The position numbers were made by a program, and so were the translations under genes. Positions 1-12,131 of a stretch of DNA of 64,000 nt are shown one piece after another. Source of the stretch: Distichodus sexfasciatus. Taxonomy: Eukaryota; Chordata; Actinopteri; Characiformes; Distichodontidae. Numbering within the stretch: position 1 is the first letter of the stretch; every line of letters starts with the position of its first letter. The notes below the pieces were generated by a model, which saw only the letters and a program-made list of their open reading frames with translations, had not been told where the DNA came from and ran no database searches. Location of the stretch: contig JAVGVS010000023.1 of the NCBI GenBank assembly GCA_032718565.1, positions 3,685,548 through 3,749,547 on the forward strand. Direction: 5' to 3'.

Positions 1-2107
1 CAAAACCTCTTTTTAAAGCCAAATTTAACTACCAAATTTGACTCTTCCTTTGAGGGGCACAGGACGACTCCCGTTATCCGATTTGCTCGCTGTCACACCA
101 AAGACTCAAAGGCTAATGTATATTTAAAATTGAAAAAGGTTCAGAAGAAATATCCAAAAAGGGATATTTCAAGCTTTACCGTCTCTTTTTAGCCTGTTAT
201 CTGTGGGGAAAATGATTAGCATGGCTCAACATCTGTACTTCACGATCCAACTCGCTCTTATTTTTTCGCCCCTTCTGTCCCGTTTTTGGAATGAGTTGGA
301 GACGAGAGAAAGTGAGAGAGAGAGAGAGACATTTCTGCATATACCTCATGTTTGATTAGAAATGCCAAATAGATTTAAAAAAAAATAGCTTTAACTTTTT
401 GGGGGAGAAAAAAGAGGGTGAGCAGAGGAGACGTAGCTCAGGAGAGGGTTCGATTTGCTTCAATTGCGTGAGTAAAAGGGTTTACAAACTTCCCCCAAAA
501 ATGATCCGTCTTCTACTTCTACTCCTTCTGTTTCTGTTCCTAGATTTCAAACGTTATATTCAGAGACGCGACAAAAAAAAAATCATCGTTCAGTAGCCGG
601 AAATCGCTGGAAAGCCCAGAGAACAGCGGTAATTTTTTTGTTTTTGTTTTTTTCTTTTTGGTGTTTTTCACAGTGTGTATTTGTTGGTTGGTGTGTAGAC
701 TTGTGAAAAATCCTCTGTGGAGAACCTACAACGATACCAAAGTTACCTCTGAGGGCTTTCGCATGTCCAAAACACAAAAATACACACCACTTTTTTTTAA
801 ATACAGGCTTTAGTAGTTCATTTGGTCCGTCTCACGAACGCGTCAGGAACAGCTACTTCATGTAAAATCGCTTTCTTTCTTGTATTAGCCGGTTTTATTC
901 GCTTTCTCATCGTGTAGATCAAACGTGACTGCAGCTTTTATATAATGTGCCGCTGGAGATGTCATAATGCCCTGTTCTGTATCTGTGGTTTTATGAGAAA
1001 AAAAAAACAAAAACCAAAAAAACAACAGAAAAACCATCCGAAAAGCATGGCTGCCAAAGCTCACTGAGACCAAGTTGAAAAGTACAACCTTGCTAATTGT
1101 ATCGTAAATGTACAACTTTAATATCTGACTTTGAACGTCACAATACTGTGCTTAGAAATATTGAAAACTTTGAACTGACTCGTCTTAAATTGTCGAAAAG
1201 CAACTTTCAACCGACAGGTCATATCGACAACGAAACAACATGCAACTCACCTTTCCATATCTAAATATGCCTTTATTTGTTCTTTTATGATAAGTATGCA
1301 TTGTATACGTTTTCCCTTCTTTCTTTCTTTTTTCTTTGTGCTTTCTTTAAACAATACAGCTTTAATCCAAAGGTAATTTGATGAGGGCAGCAAAGGAAGA
1401 TTTTACTTATAAAACCTCAACAGTGAAAACCAAAGAGTTTCTCCGTAACTTTTTTTCCTCTTTACGCATTTTTATGAAACATGCAGAACCTAAGCTGACG
1501 TTGGTAGATAATGACTCTTACGATGGTCACTCTTTTGCCTCTGTATTTCTGTATATGCTAGGATCCCCCCTTTCCCCCTTCTCTCTTTTTTATTTTTTGT
1601 CTGTGTGTTCTTCTGCTCTTACCTCAGAAGCTCATCATGGAGTCTGTAAGCCGTTTTGGTTTTTTTGGATTGCGTTCAAAAACTGTTGGACTGTCCCTTA
1701 CTCATCGCTCTCTGTGTGCCTGTTGTAATGGGGAGGGAAATGGGGAGGGGAGGGTGTGGGCCGACCAGCCAATATGTGTTAGGATTAAAGTGCGACTTTA
1801 GACCAAAGAAGTGTCCAAGTGTGATTTATTTTCTCTTTTTTTATCTTTCACCTTTGTAAAAGCTTGTCAACATCAGGGGGAAAAAACCAACCCGGGGACG
1901 TAAGAGTTATGGATGGCAACGGTTCCAGTCTAGAAATGAAAGGAAGGGATGAGATGCTGTAAGGAATTCTGCTGCTGTCAGGAAGGCATGCTATACTTCT
2001 AGGGTTATTAAGTAGTAGTTTACAGGAATTGGTGTAATACGGTACGTGAAGATCAACTCGTCATCCAGAGACGTCCTGAGAGCCTGTGACTGTGCCTGGA
2101 TTTAAGT
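1..2107. other. AT-rich non-coding stretch, possible 3' UTR of an upstream gene
   Basis: No convincing ORF and few recognisable repeats: a GA run at about 309-328 and T- and A-tracts. An AATAAA lies just beyond at 2178-2183. The low repeat load compared with the rest of the intergenic DNA resembles a long 3' UTR, but no coding exon is present to confirm it. In human, GSK3A lies beside ERF; nothing here identifies that gene. Confidence 0.25.
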
Positions 2108-2227
2108 GTTAATGTCAATAGACTATAGATATTAACACGCACACTCACATATAGTTTTGGGGAATATATCGAACATAAATAAAAACTAATCTAAACTTGA
2201 TCGAAAAAACGTTTTATGTCTGAGTTT
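2108..2227 (+). repeat. 120-bp direct repeat, left copy
   Basis: Starts GTTAATGTCAATAGACTATA and ends TATGTCTGAGTTT. Nearly identical to 3108-3228; differences are three transitions plus a small cluster near 2204-2212. It includes an AATAAA. Confidence 0.9.
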
Positions 2228-3107
2228 CAGAGGTGGAAAGAGTACTGAAAAGTTGTACTCAAGTACAAGTACTGTTACATTGGTTAAAATGTACTCAATT
2301 ACAAGTAAAAGTACTGGTGTTAAAAAAAATACTTGAGTAAAAGTATAAAGTACTCTTCTCAAAAACTACTCAGAGTACTAACTACATTTTAACCGATGGG
2401 TGCTTTATTGCGTTGTCAATAGCAGGCATTCGATTCGATTCACCAGTATAAAATATCTACGTTCAAAGCACATTTCTCAGATGAACAAGGTATAGAAAGG
2501 CAATTTGTTTTGTAAATAAATGCAGATATAAAACAAAAATGTTTTTGAACATGCATAGAACAGTTTAAACTTTTCCCAGTACACTGCGAACAACAGGCAG
2601 GTAAGTGTCTTAAACTCTTAGACATAATGGCATTTCTGTCACACTTCACTTTCTGAACCTTTTATTTAGTTTCAGCAAGAGCTGGTTTTCTAAATTAACA
2701 GTCTATTCGGCTTCATCTGGCTCCATTTTGGCTTCTTTGTCTCCAAATCTTCAGTCTATAAATTAGTTCGTACTCCACTGTGTAGCACCTCCAGACACCT
2801 GTACCTGCTGCTGCAGCGGAGTTTATTCTTTGCTTACGTCATAGATTAATTGGCGCGGTCGCGATGGCACAGCCTTATTGGCTGCAAAGATGCAGATGAA
2901 AGATTTGATTATTAATTCAAATTGTGGGCGTACTCAGTAGCGACTTTTGATTTTTATAAGTAGCGAAGTAGATTACATGGTGTAAACTGTACTCAAGTAC
3001 GAGTAAAATTACACACTTGAAAAACTACTCATAAAAGTACAAGTACCCCAAAAAATCTACTTAATTACAGTAACGTGAGTATTTGTACTTCGTTACTTCC
3101 ACCCCTG
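2228..3107. mobile_element. 880-bp non-autonomous TIR DNA element
   Basis: Begins CAGAGGTGGAAAGAGTAC and ends GTTACTTCCACCCCTG, imperfect inverted termini with subterminal repeats of the AAGTACAAGTACT type. This matches the fish-wide 'GGTGGAAAG / TACTTAAGTA' hAT-like family as I know it. It has no transposase ORF. It abuts exactly the two 120-bp direct repeats at each side. Confidence 0.75.
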
Positions 3108-3228
3108 GTTAATGTCAATAGACTATAGATATTAACACGCACACTCATATATAGTTTTGGGGAATATATCAAACATAAATAAAAACTAATCTAAATTTGA
3201 TCGAAAACAACTTTTTATGTCTGAGTTT
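3108..3228 (+). repeat. 120-bp direct repeat, right copy
   Basis: Second copy of 2108-2227 in the same orientation, beginning at the first base after the TIR element and ending ATGTCTGAGTTT before unique sequence. The pair behaves like an abnormally long target-site duplication. Confidence 0.9.
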
Positions 3229-3799
3229 ATGTCAGTTGCAGGGGTTGTTTCTAGGTTACGAAAAGCGCCATCGGGCACTTCCGCGTTCGTTCCTGTTTCA
3301 GCGTGTTCCTGTCTCAACAAGAAATCTCCGCCAAAAGGCCACAGGCCCTTAAACGGTTACAAGTTAAACAAGTTACAATTTACTTCTGATTAAAAGTATC
3401 TATGGTACAGCCAGGCAACTTTAATATAGTAGTTAATTCCATTGTCAAATTATAAATGTCAAATTTCTTGAATCTTGAAGATAATTCCAAAATTATTATT
3501 CTTACTATGCAACACATTTTGAGACAGAATTGAACTGGACTTATAAAAAATTAAGGTCTGACTGTAAAGACAGAATTTTATTCAAAATAAATGCATATCT
3601 TTTCACAAATATAAGTGTGTTTGGTAAAAGTTAAAAAGAGAGTCTTAGTATATCAGTTTGTTCTTTCCAGTCACTAGAACATTTCCAGAAAGCAGATCGT
3701 GGCCAACTCTAATTCTTTAGGTATTATACTTACTTTTATGCCATGTATCAGCCACTGTTATGCAAAGTGACTTTCCAAGTTTCCAAGTTACAGCATTTT
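3229..3799. other. unassigned AT-rich intergenic stretch
   Basis: No gene, inverted repeat or tandem array seen. Confidence 0.5.
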
Positions 3800-3912
3800 G
3801 GGGCTAAAGTGTTGGTCAGAGGCCCAATGTTGGTAGCTCAGACAGTAGCTGTATTTGTAGCTGGATTTAAACCTGTGTTCTCTTAGCCACTAGGCAAGTA
3901 CCACTTACCCAC
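3800..3912 (-). repeat. tRNA-related SINE fragment
   Basis: GGTCAGAGGCCCAATGTTGG, then GGATTTAAACCTGTGTTCTC and TTAGCCACTAGGC read on the other strand as a decayed tRNA-like head with a box-B-like sequence, similar to the better copy at 54345-54571. No intact promoter is left. Confidence 0.45.
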
Positions 3913-4202
3913 TGCTAGGTTGGTGCTTTATAAAAAATAGTTTACCGGTTTTGGGAATTTGTAATTTGATATTGGAATATGAGTTTCTCTCAAAACGGCT
4001 AAAACTACTAAATGTACAACATGCATAGCATGAAATGGGGAAAGATCCTACGACTCCATTTTGCAGCTGCCAAGATAGAACTGTAATGCTATGACTTTAG
4101 CCTATCAGATACCACTTCTGTGAATTCAACACCAATCAGAAACACCTGGTTTTTAAAAATACTCATCTTTGTAAAGAGAGAAAAATGTTTTTAGCTGTTT
4201 CA

Positions 4203-4336
4203 TGCACAAGTGAGTAATAAGTGAGTGATTGTCATTGTGTACACAGTTTAAGATGGCTTAAATGCAGGTCATATTTAATTGTGGCGAACTGTGTTCACAA
4301 TGACAATCACTCACTCATCACTCACTCACTTGTGCA
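4203..4336. repeat. 134-bp fold-back palindrome made of SINE tail sequence
   Basis: Outer arms TGCACAAGTGAG and CTCACTTGTGCA; inner arms GTGATTGTCATTGTG and CACAATGACAATCAC. The inner arms are the 3' tail of the SINE family present at 10501 and 48141, here in head-on opposition with a short spacer. Confidence 0.75.
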
Positions 4337-5180
4337 GAAGAACTGCATTAGTTACCTGCTTAGAGTATGTTGATAAGTCAACTTGTCCCTCCTTGTTCCT
4401 CTTCTCTTTCTCTTGAGGCCTGGAGAAATTGGAAGCTGACACACTATTGAATCACCAGAATCACTACAACCTGAAAGCAATTTTGTACTCGTTGCTGTTG
4501 ACTACTGGATGCGCAATTTTAAAGCCACCGTCATTGAGGAGGCCTGTTGCTGCTTTCAAATATTTAGAATGCATGCGGAGTGGTTTAAGTGGATGTTGGC
4601 TACACAGATGGTCCCTGCATCTGGGACTATTTAACAGCACATTCAAGGGGCACTAACTTGGAGCATTCTAACTTGGATGAAGACGTGTAAGTTTCAGCGC
4701 TTCAAAAACAAGCTCATGAGTCCCTGGAATGAACTGATGTGGTAAGTAGGCCAAGGTTGTCCAGAAGGCTAATAGTTCAGAAGGACCAGAGTTGGAAAAG
4801 TGAGAATATGGCCCCACCAGATCTGCTTATGCATCAGTTAGTCGTGGCAAACTCTGTTACGCTGAACTGTTACGCTACCCGAAAGGGCTTTGGTTAGACT
4901 TCCTTGAAGATACAATGGGCCTTGTAGGTTACTTAATGTGCATCTAACCACTAGGCCAGCATTATAACCTGACTAGACCTTATATAGTTGTTTCACCCTA
5001 CACACAATGGACCTCATTCATCAGCCGCTCTTAAGAAGAAATCTGTTCTTAAAACCCAGTTTTCATGAAGATTCTGACATTCACCAATGTTTTATTATTT
5101 AGGATTTATTCCTAGGTACAAATGGAATCTACAAACGGTGTAGAGTACACACATTCTTGTTGCTTGTATGTTTAATTTAA

Positions 5181-5372
5181 GAGTGATAATTTGTCATTGT
5201 GAACACACCACAGCACACAGTGTGCCACAACATAATGTGTATTTGTAGTGCCCATGTCAGCTGCCCACTTCTCCTTCGCGGATGGGTGAAATGCAGAGGT
5301 CACATTTGGTTGTGGTGCACCGTGTGCTGTTCTGTGGTGTGTTCACAATGACAAATTATCATTCACTCACTC
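5181..5372. repeat. fold-back dimer of SINE 3' tails
   Basis: The left arm GTGATAATTTGTCATTGTGA is the reverse complement of the right arm TCACAATGACAAATTATCA. The arms continue inward through the CACACCACAGCACACAGTG-like segment. The middle is the TGCCCACTTCTCCTTC part of the SINE. No tRNA head is present. Confidence 0.75.
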
Positions 5373-5820
5373 AGTATTATAGTATAGAAAGATCTTGGTG
5401 AGTTAATATCAACTCCAAAAAATTAACTGCAGAATGTTCACAATTAACAAGTTCCAACATTTAGTACATTTAGAACAACATTTAGAAACTGCAGTAGTCA
5501 GTAAAAGTGACATTTTGTGTTGAATGTACAGAAACCACTTGTAATATTAGTTGTGTTTAGCTGTTTAAATCCTTCTTGTTTGACTTGTTTATTGCAAACA
5601 GCTGAAAGTTTGTACATTTTGCCAATAATCCTAATTTGCAATAGGGGTTAAATAATTTTAAGTGCAATTGTATATTAGCATAATGCTTGAAAAACTCATT
5701 ATAATGACTTTTGACTTAGAATGCTTTTGAACAATATGAAATCACATAATGAAGAAATTGATATTTGTAACATTGACTGTCTCTACTTTCAAATCTCAAC
5801 TAAAAACATTTAGGATGTTC

Positions 5821-5880
5821 ACCCCATGATTGGGAGGTTGCTGGTCCAAATCCTTGATAGGTAAAGGTACCTCTGAGCAG
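5821..5880 (+). repeat. SINE head fragment
   Basis: ATTGGGAGGTTGCTGGTCCA then GATAGGTAAAGGTACCTCTG, the region around box B and the start of the body of the tRNA-derived SINE. Truncated on both sides. Confidence 0.5.
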
Positions 5881-5904
5881 AGGTGTCAAAAGTGTGTTTA
5901 AAAG

Positions 5905-6040
5905 CAGAGGTGTCATGTGTTAAAAGATTCTAGTAAAAGGTGAAGTATTGACTTGACTTCTTTACTTAAGTTAAAGTGAAAAGTATAGGTTCTAAAACAT
6001 ACTTAAAGTATAATAGTATAAAGTACCCTTGAGCAGGACA
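5905..6040. repeat. decayed hAT-like MITE fragment
   Basis: CAGAGGTGTCA followed by TTACTTAAGTTAAAGTG and AGTATAAAGTACCC, resembling a degraded end of the 2228-3107 type family. No opposite terminus found. Confidence 0.3.
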
Positions 6041-6148
6041 AAATCACCATTTTGAGGCAAAGCTGACTGGACTGCACGTCCAAACATTATGTAGAGAAAA
6101 ATAAAGTCACATGAATACATAAAGCTTCATTGGCCATTGCCATCATTA

Positions 6149-6158
6149 NNNNNNNNNN
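6149..6158. other. assembly gap (10 N)
   Basis: Ten Ns followed directly by ATATATATA. Probably a collapsed or unresolved TA microsatellite. Confidence 0.95.
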
Positions 6159-6159
6159 A

Positions 6160-7444
6160 TATATATACACATAAGAGTTGAGATTTCATTATAGCAGATA
6201 CGGTTAGGCAAAATTTCGTGTAAACTGCAACCAAAACTGTTAAAACGTGGCAAAACTCTAGCAGTACCACTTTGCGCCACTAGATGGACACCAAGTCTGG
6301 GCTTTAAAGACTTTTGTTTCCGCTGAGGGGGGATTTAGCGAAACTGGATTTGTAGCTTTGGTGAATATTTCAGAATTTGGCCTCCAAGCCTTAACTGGAG
6401 CGAAAAATTCATGTAAATTCTTTCTTGACTGTTAACTTTCCATGTCGTGACTAAACCAGCGCAAACGTGTCTGGCTGGTTAAGGGTATTTTGAATAGCCT
6501 GCATATTTGAATTTTAGCTGTGACTCAAGTGACTGTTGAGAGTGGCGTTACTGTGTTTTGTTTTAAATGTTGTGTGTTTATGACGGTTGTTCTGCCTAAT
6601 TCTAATCATACATTACAAGGGATCCACTATTTGTGCTCAGCCGAGTTTGTTCTTTAGAAGTCTCTTTATGGGTCAAAACAGTCTTGAATTGACCGACATC
6701 TGGCTTTTTCCAATAACTGAATAGGTTTGACTGCTGACCTTGGACGTGACCCTTACCTGGGCCGTCAGACAGATGATTACACTTAGTGGAGCAAAACAAA
6801 TAAGCAGAAAATAACCATAAAAGTAAGCAAAATAAGCAAGGAGAGGGAGGTCTCAGAACATTTTATTACCAACATGCACAGACCAAAAAGTTGTGGTTTC
6901 AACCGAAAAGTACAGAATCACAAAACACAATACACACATATAAAAAAAAATTAATAATAATACATATTTTTATGAGACAAACAAGTATATTAGCAAATGA
7001 CGAATGAACAAGTCACTGTGTCTAAGACACTCAGTTTACATAAGAGTAATGAGTGCGTAATGAGGCAGACAACTCTGAGCAATGTGTGGAGTTCACAAAT
7101 ATGCAACCAAAAAAACCAGATTAATAAATAGCTGTAGTAAAACAGACGCAAAAAACAACACACAAAATGAATGATGTAGCACAAACAGAGAATACAGAGA
7201 CGTGTCCAGACACCTAACTGTCACTGGTCGAAAAAGGCTACTTGAGTTTGATAAAAAGCTTGTTGGATAATAACGTGGAAATAGTTATGAAGGTGGAACT
7301 ACCTGCAGGACACAAATAACATTTAGGAATACATTTGGCAGTAGAATTAGACCTTTTGTTTTAAAAGATCCAAAGTCTAAATGAATCTAACACTGTATCT
7401 TTAGCATTTTGTTGAGCTTGTGTATTTAAAAATATAAATCAACA
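6160..7444. other. unassigned intergenic stretch
   Basis: No gene or clear element. Short ORFs only. Confidence 0.5.
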
Positions 7445-7757
7445 ATTCATTCATTCATTCATTCATTTAATATCCGAACCGCTTAATGCCAACTGGGGTC
7501 GCGGGGGGACCGGAGCCTATCCCGGGAACTTTCGGCGCAAGGCGGGGACCAACCCTGGGCAGGCGCCAACACACCGCAGGGCACACACACAGTCACTCAC
7601 ACATTCACACCTTATGGGGCCAATTTAGAGTCGCCAATTAACCTATAGTGCATACCTTTGGAGTGTGGGAGGTAACTGGAGCACCCAGAGGAAACCCACA
7701 CAAACACGGGGAGAGCATGCAGACTCCACACAGAAAGGCCTTACGGCCGTCCCCAGG
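7445..7757 (-). repeat. SINE B copy, 5'-truncated, minus strand
   Basis: On the minus strand the body (GTTTCCTCTGGGTGCTCC, GTGTTGGCGCCTGCCCAGGG, CCGGGATAGGCTCCGGTCC) ends in a GAATGAATGAATG tail, seen here as ATTCATTCATTC at 7445. It shares its body with the fuller copy at 20142-20420. The tRNA-like head is missing. Confidence 0.75.
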
Positions 7758-7805
7758 ATATATCGACAATCTACCTTTTAATGTAACCTTTATTATGTAA
7801 AAACT

Positions 7806-7842
7806 ATAATAAGAATAATAATAATAATAATAACAACAACAG
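7806..7842. repeat. (AAT)n / (AAC)n microsatellite
   Basis: A run of AATAATAAT followed by AACAACAAC. Confidence 0.8.
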
Positions 7843-8069
7843 CGGAATATGAAGTAGATTGAAAACAACTAAAGAAAATAACTGTATTATTTTATAACCA
7901 ACATTAATACAGCTCCAACTGAATTTTGCCTCCAATAATACACAGTGCTTGGTGATTGTGTGTACTGTATAATGCCTAAATTTAAATACATTATGTCATG
8001 TCATTAAACTGCATTTATGGATAAAACTGGTTGAATTCATCCTTTGGATGAAATTTTGTAGATTTAGTG

Positions 8070-9069
8070 TAGAGATGTAGCCGATCCGACAACGACTCAA
8101 ACGACTGGATCGGGCATCAGTGGCATTGGGCCGTTCTATCGAGCCGATCTGTAAATGCTGTGAATTTATTAACGAAAATAAATCGTTATGTATGGGAAGT
8201 GGCACTGCGGTAAAGTAGAGCTGAAACGATTGTTCCAATAACTCGAATAATTCGATTACAAAAAATGGGCAAGGCAATTTTTCTAGAATCGGAGCTTCGT
8301 TTAATTCATTTTACTCGCTAGAGCAGCTGCGCTTGTATTTCACACGGACGCTTAATAGTGACACAACGTTTTTAGTGGCAAGATCAAGACAAGACCTGAT
8401 CCCTCTGTATGTGACAGTATTTGTGAGATGTTCCGTGCACTAAAACAGAAGTAAACGCATAAAAACGCATAAATGACATTTTTTGCGATGTAAACACACA
8501 CGCTGTGTTAATGAGCGCGCGCATCCTCGCTAAAACGCTCCAGTTCCGTCAAAACGTCCCCTTTGTTACAGACACAAACCATATTTTAGCTGATAATTAA
8601 CCACAACAACCAGCGTTCTACTCACAATTCTGCCGTTTATTTAGATTTTCCATAGTTTATTCTGGAGCAGCTCATTTTATAGGCCAAATTGGTTCAAAAT
8701 GACAATCTTCAGTATTTCATTTTCAATTGATCAGTTTTTTCAATTTTATAATGTTATAGTGTAATCAATAAGAAAGAAGAAATATTTATATGTCTAAATG
8801 AACAATTTTTGAGAACAAATCATTTAGCATGTACATGTGTAATTATTACATTGTTGTAGTTAGGAAAACAGTATTTAAATCAAGCATTTCCTTAAGCATA
8901 ACAATAATCGCAGTCATGTATTAAGACATTAATTAATTAATTAAGGCATTATTTTATGTTTAAAAAAAGACTGTGATTGGATCGGATTTGAATCGGTATC
9001 GGCAGATACCCAAATTTACAATATTGGTATCGGTATCGGACATAAAAAAGTGGTATCGGCCCATCTCTA
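8070..9069. mobile_element. 1.0-kb non-autonomous hAT element with perfect 8-bp TSD
   Basis: Termini TAGAGATG...CATCTCTA with GCCGATCC / GGTATCGG subterminal sequence, flanked by ATTTAGTG at 8062-8069 and 9070-9077. An 8-bp TSD and TA-ending TIRs are hAT features. There is no transposase ORF. The interior shares blocks (for example TTTAGCTGATAA, AGCGTTCTACTCACAA) in reverse complement with the element at 46439-47466, so it is the same family. Confidence 0.85.
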
Positions 9070-9889
9070 ATTTAGTGTAAAGGGTCTGAGGCCTGAAACT
9101 GCCATCAAATGAACAGATTGATGATCCAAGGTGATCAACAGCTAAATGAGAGAGCTGAGCGCAAAACGGATGAAAGCAGCTTGTGTCATGCTGTCTGTGA
9201 AATATCAAGCAGCCTTCCTCTGGAGAAAAGAAGGTGAGGAAAGGAGGAGGCTGCTTTGTTAAGAGAGCTTAGTCATTTTATACGGTGGATTTTTCTGGCA
9301 TAGGCATGAAAAAAATAGGAACATAAACAGTTTTTCCCCTTGAGAATCAAAATAAAAACCAGATGAAAATGTGTAAATGCTGCATTTAATAGATTTGTTC
9401 AACAGGCACATATGGGAGAATTGGCTCCATTGATAATAGAGATAAATCAGAAAAATAATCAGATGAATAAAGCTTTTCAGGTCTGCAAAAATGTTTGGCA
9501 TATTTTTATTTTCCAAAAAGCTAATTTGTTGCTTTGATGTTTGTGTTTGACCTTTGGCCTGTGGCCTCAAAGGTTTTCTAGGTCAACTACAATTGAAGAT
9601 AATGATAATTAACCTCTGTCTTGTTTGGAATGGTATTTTTTGACCACATGTGGACTTGTCAACATATAGCTGCATAGGTGGCTGATGTGTTTCAAAATGA
9701 CAGTTATTACTGTAACTCTTCTCACGGATGTTGCAGGTATAACAGGATGTCACACCAAAGCTGTTGACAACATCAAGTGCATCTACAATAAAGGCTTTGC
9801 TCAGTTGTTGTAATGCTTAAGGTAAGACAGAGCTAAACTTCAAGCCAAAAGCTTTGGAGGCAAAGGCAAGTATCCTACTATTAGATAAC

Positions 9890-10060
9890 CACCGGTGGTG
9901 GACAGTAATAGAGAAAATGTAATTTTTTACTTAAGCCGGTTTTTCTGGTGTCTCTAATCTTCTTAAGTTTTTCCATTTGCATAGACGTTTTACTTTAACT
10001 CCACTAACTCCACTTCACAGTCAAATACCACACCTTGTACTCCACTACATAATATAGAAG
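9890..10060. repeat. degraded 'GGTGGAAAG'-type MITE
   Basis: ACCGGTGGTGGACAGTAA at one side and TTTACTTTAACTCCACTA, TTGTACTCCACTACAT at the other: the fish-wide family with tandem ACTTAAGT and CTCCACTAC motifs. Imperfect. Confidence 0.45.
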
Positions 10061-10500
10061 GTTTTTCATTTGTTTGATGAAATGTGTCACTCCATTTTTA
10101 CTTATGGGTGGAAAACAACATAACTGATCAAAATGAAGAAACGCACGGCAAGCACACCAATGACCAGTGCTTTGTTTTAAACCTGAATTGTTTGGACTTG
10201 TTTGGACCTGTTGGGCTGCCGTTGGATGTTGCTACCCTGCATGAACAGGCAGTTCAACAGCAATGCAACAGCCTAAAATTAGATTATTTATGCCTACATA
10301 AATGATAGAAGAAACTCCTAATTTTAAGTTAATACAACACCTATGATCTTATTTGAGCAATTTTATCGAAGCCTTCACTGCTTATGTTACTTTTTACAAG
10401 AATTCTCCTTCCAGTCTAAGAAAACACACAGAGGGAAGCCATTTACGTTCTGCTGATTCTGTTTGTTCTGGTATATTGTTAAAATAAATCTCAACATTTG

Positions 10501-10756
10501 GTGAGTGAATGAGTGTTTATTTGTCATTGTGAACACACCACAGCACACAGTGCACCACAACAAAATGTGACCAATGCCTTTGACTCATCCATGAATTAGC
10601 AGTGGGCAGCTAACAAGGGCAGCACCCGAGGGGCAGTGCTTGGGGACGGTACCTTGTTCATGAGTACCTCAGTGGTAACTTTACCAGTCTGGGGTTCAAA
10701 CCAGCGATCTTCTGATCATGGGGCGACCACCCAACCGTTACACCACCAACTGTCCC
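10501..10756 (-). repeat. tRNA-derived SINE (family A), near full length
   Basis: On the minus strand: head GGTGGTGTAACGGTTGGGTG (box-A like), box B GGTTTGAACCCC, body TACCACTGAGGTACTCATGA and AAGGTACCGTCCCCAAGC, and tail TGGTGCACTGTGTGCTGTGG ending GTTCACAATGACAAATAAAC with TCACTCAC repeats. It is the best head-to-tail copy outside erf. Confidence 0.8.
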
Positions 10757-12090
10757 AAGAGCATTGTAATAAATCATCAAACTGTTATTTTTAGAACGTT
10801 TGAAGGCAAACACTTTTCTACTTTTACTCAAGCAGAAGTTTAAAAGGTTATTGGTAATCACACTGTATGAATCTGCTGTATGGTAGTGTGTAAAAACTTT
10901 AAATTCAGAGTGTTAAGAAAATGCAATTTACCTATTCTAGCTATAAGTTAAGTGTTAGCACTGCTACTTGTATGGTTTCTTTTTAAGACCTGTTTGGGAT
11001 TTAAACCACCAATATTCCTCTCTGAGATTCAACTAACACTTGGTCACTTGCTTAAGTTGTCCATTCATTACACAAATTTGTAAGAAAGTGATGTTGCTCA
11101 ATGACATGTGAAGATCAAACCAGTATACACCAAGTGTCTGGTTGATTTCAGAACAGTGGGCCTCATCCAGCAATTGTTCTTGAGCTGAAGTTTGGGTTTT
11201 TTTTAAAAGAAAAACTTTAGCAGTTTTCATGAGGATTCTGACTTTTGCCAATGTTTTCTTATTTAAGATTTGAACATCGATAAGAACCGAATCTACAACT
11301 ACTGAACAACACTGTTACGCAAATTATATTTTCTTCAGTTCTACACTTTATACTAATATACTACTTAAATAACAGTAACATTAACCTACTTAAGAACATT
11401 TACCTAACACCAATTTATGCTGGTAATGTTAACTTATCCTAGTGCTTGACAATAACTTGTAACACTATCCTGAGATATCTAGAATAACTTTGAAGAAATT
11501 AACATTATAAGGTCTTCTATGCTGTAGACCAAGTTGTTATCACAGCATCTCTACACCCACGTTTATGCAGGTAATAAATAACCTCATATACTTTGTCAGC
11601 ATTTCTGAAAAACTTTTATGAAGCAGAAGTTCACCTAAAGGCATATTAAAGGAGTAGTCATTAGTAGTGTGTTTTTTAATGATGTTGTGTAGTGAATCTT
11701 TGGATCTGGCGAAAAAAACTTTTTCTTTTACTACAACCATAAGAAACGCGAGATGAAGTTGCCGTTAAATGTCAATTTCAACGGGCCAATAAGAAAAGAA
11801 AAACCAAACGGAGGAAAGAGCTTTAATGTGTTGAAAACTTTTTGATCTACCTTGGATGAAAGTTATTAATGTCAGACGCCATGCAGGCAGTTTCTGAGAA
11901 GTTTTTTTGTACTTCTGGCGACTCTACAAACGCAGCAGCAGCTTTTGGGTGGGACACACGCCCCTCGGTTGAGCAGCCCACGGGATGACGTCGGTCTTAT
12001 GATGTGCCGTTTGCGTTATTATTGTTAACGGTGCTATTAATAACCACTCGGCTTTGCTCTTTGTGTAGACTGAGAGTGGTGACCGTGGCA
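10757..12090. other. unassigned intergenic stretch
   Basis: AT-rich. Short ORFs only, with no coding signal or clear mobile element. Confidence 0.5.
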
Positions 12091-12107
12091 ACAGATGCTG
12101 TGTACTT

Positions 12108-12131
12108 GGTTGTGTGTGTGTGTGTGTGTGC
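12108..12131 (+). repeat. (GT)n microsatellite
   Basis: About 12 GT units in TTGTGTGTGTGTGTGTG. CA-rich simple sequence follows at 12222-12405. Confidence 0.9.

Noticed and set aside
1378..1728. 116-codon ORF near the left end
   Set aside because: Phe/Leu/Ser-rich translation of AT- and TC-rich DNA; no domain, no start context of note.
10658..10756. Possible tRNA gene on the minus strand
   Set aside because: Box A and B are present, but no cloverleaf with acceptor stem can be closed. It is the head of a SINE, repeated elsewhere with the same body and tail.
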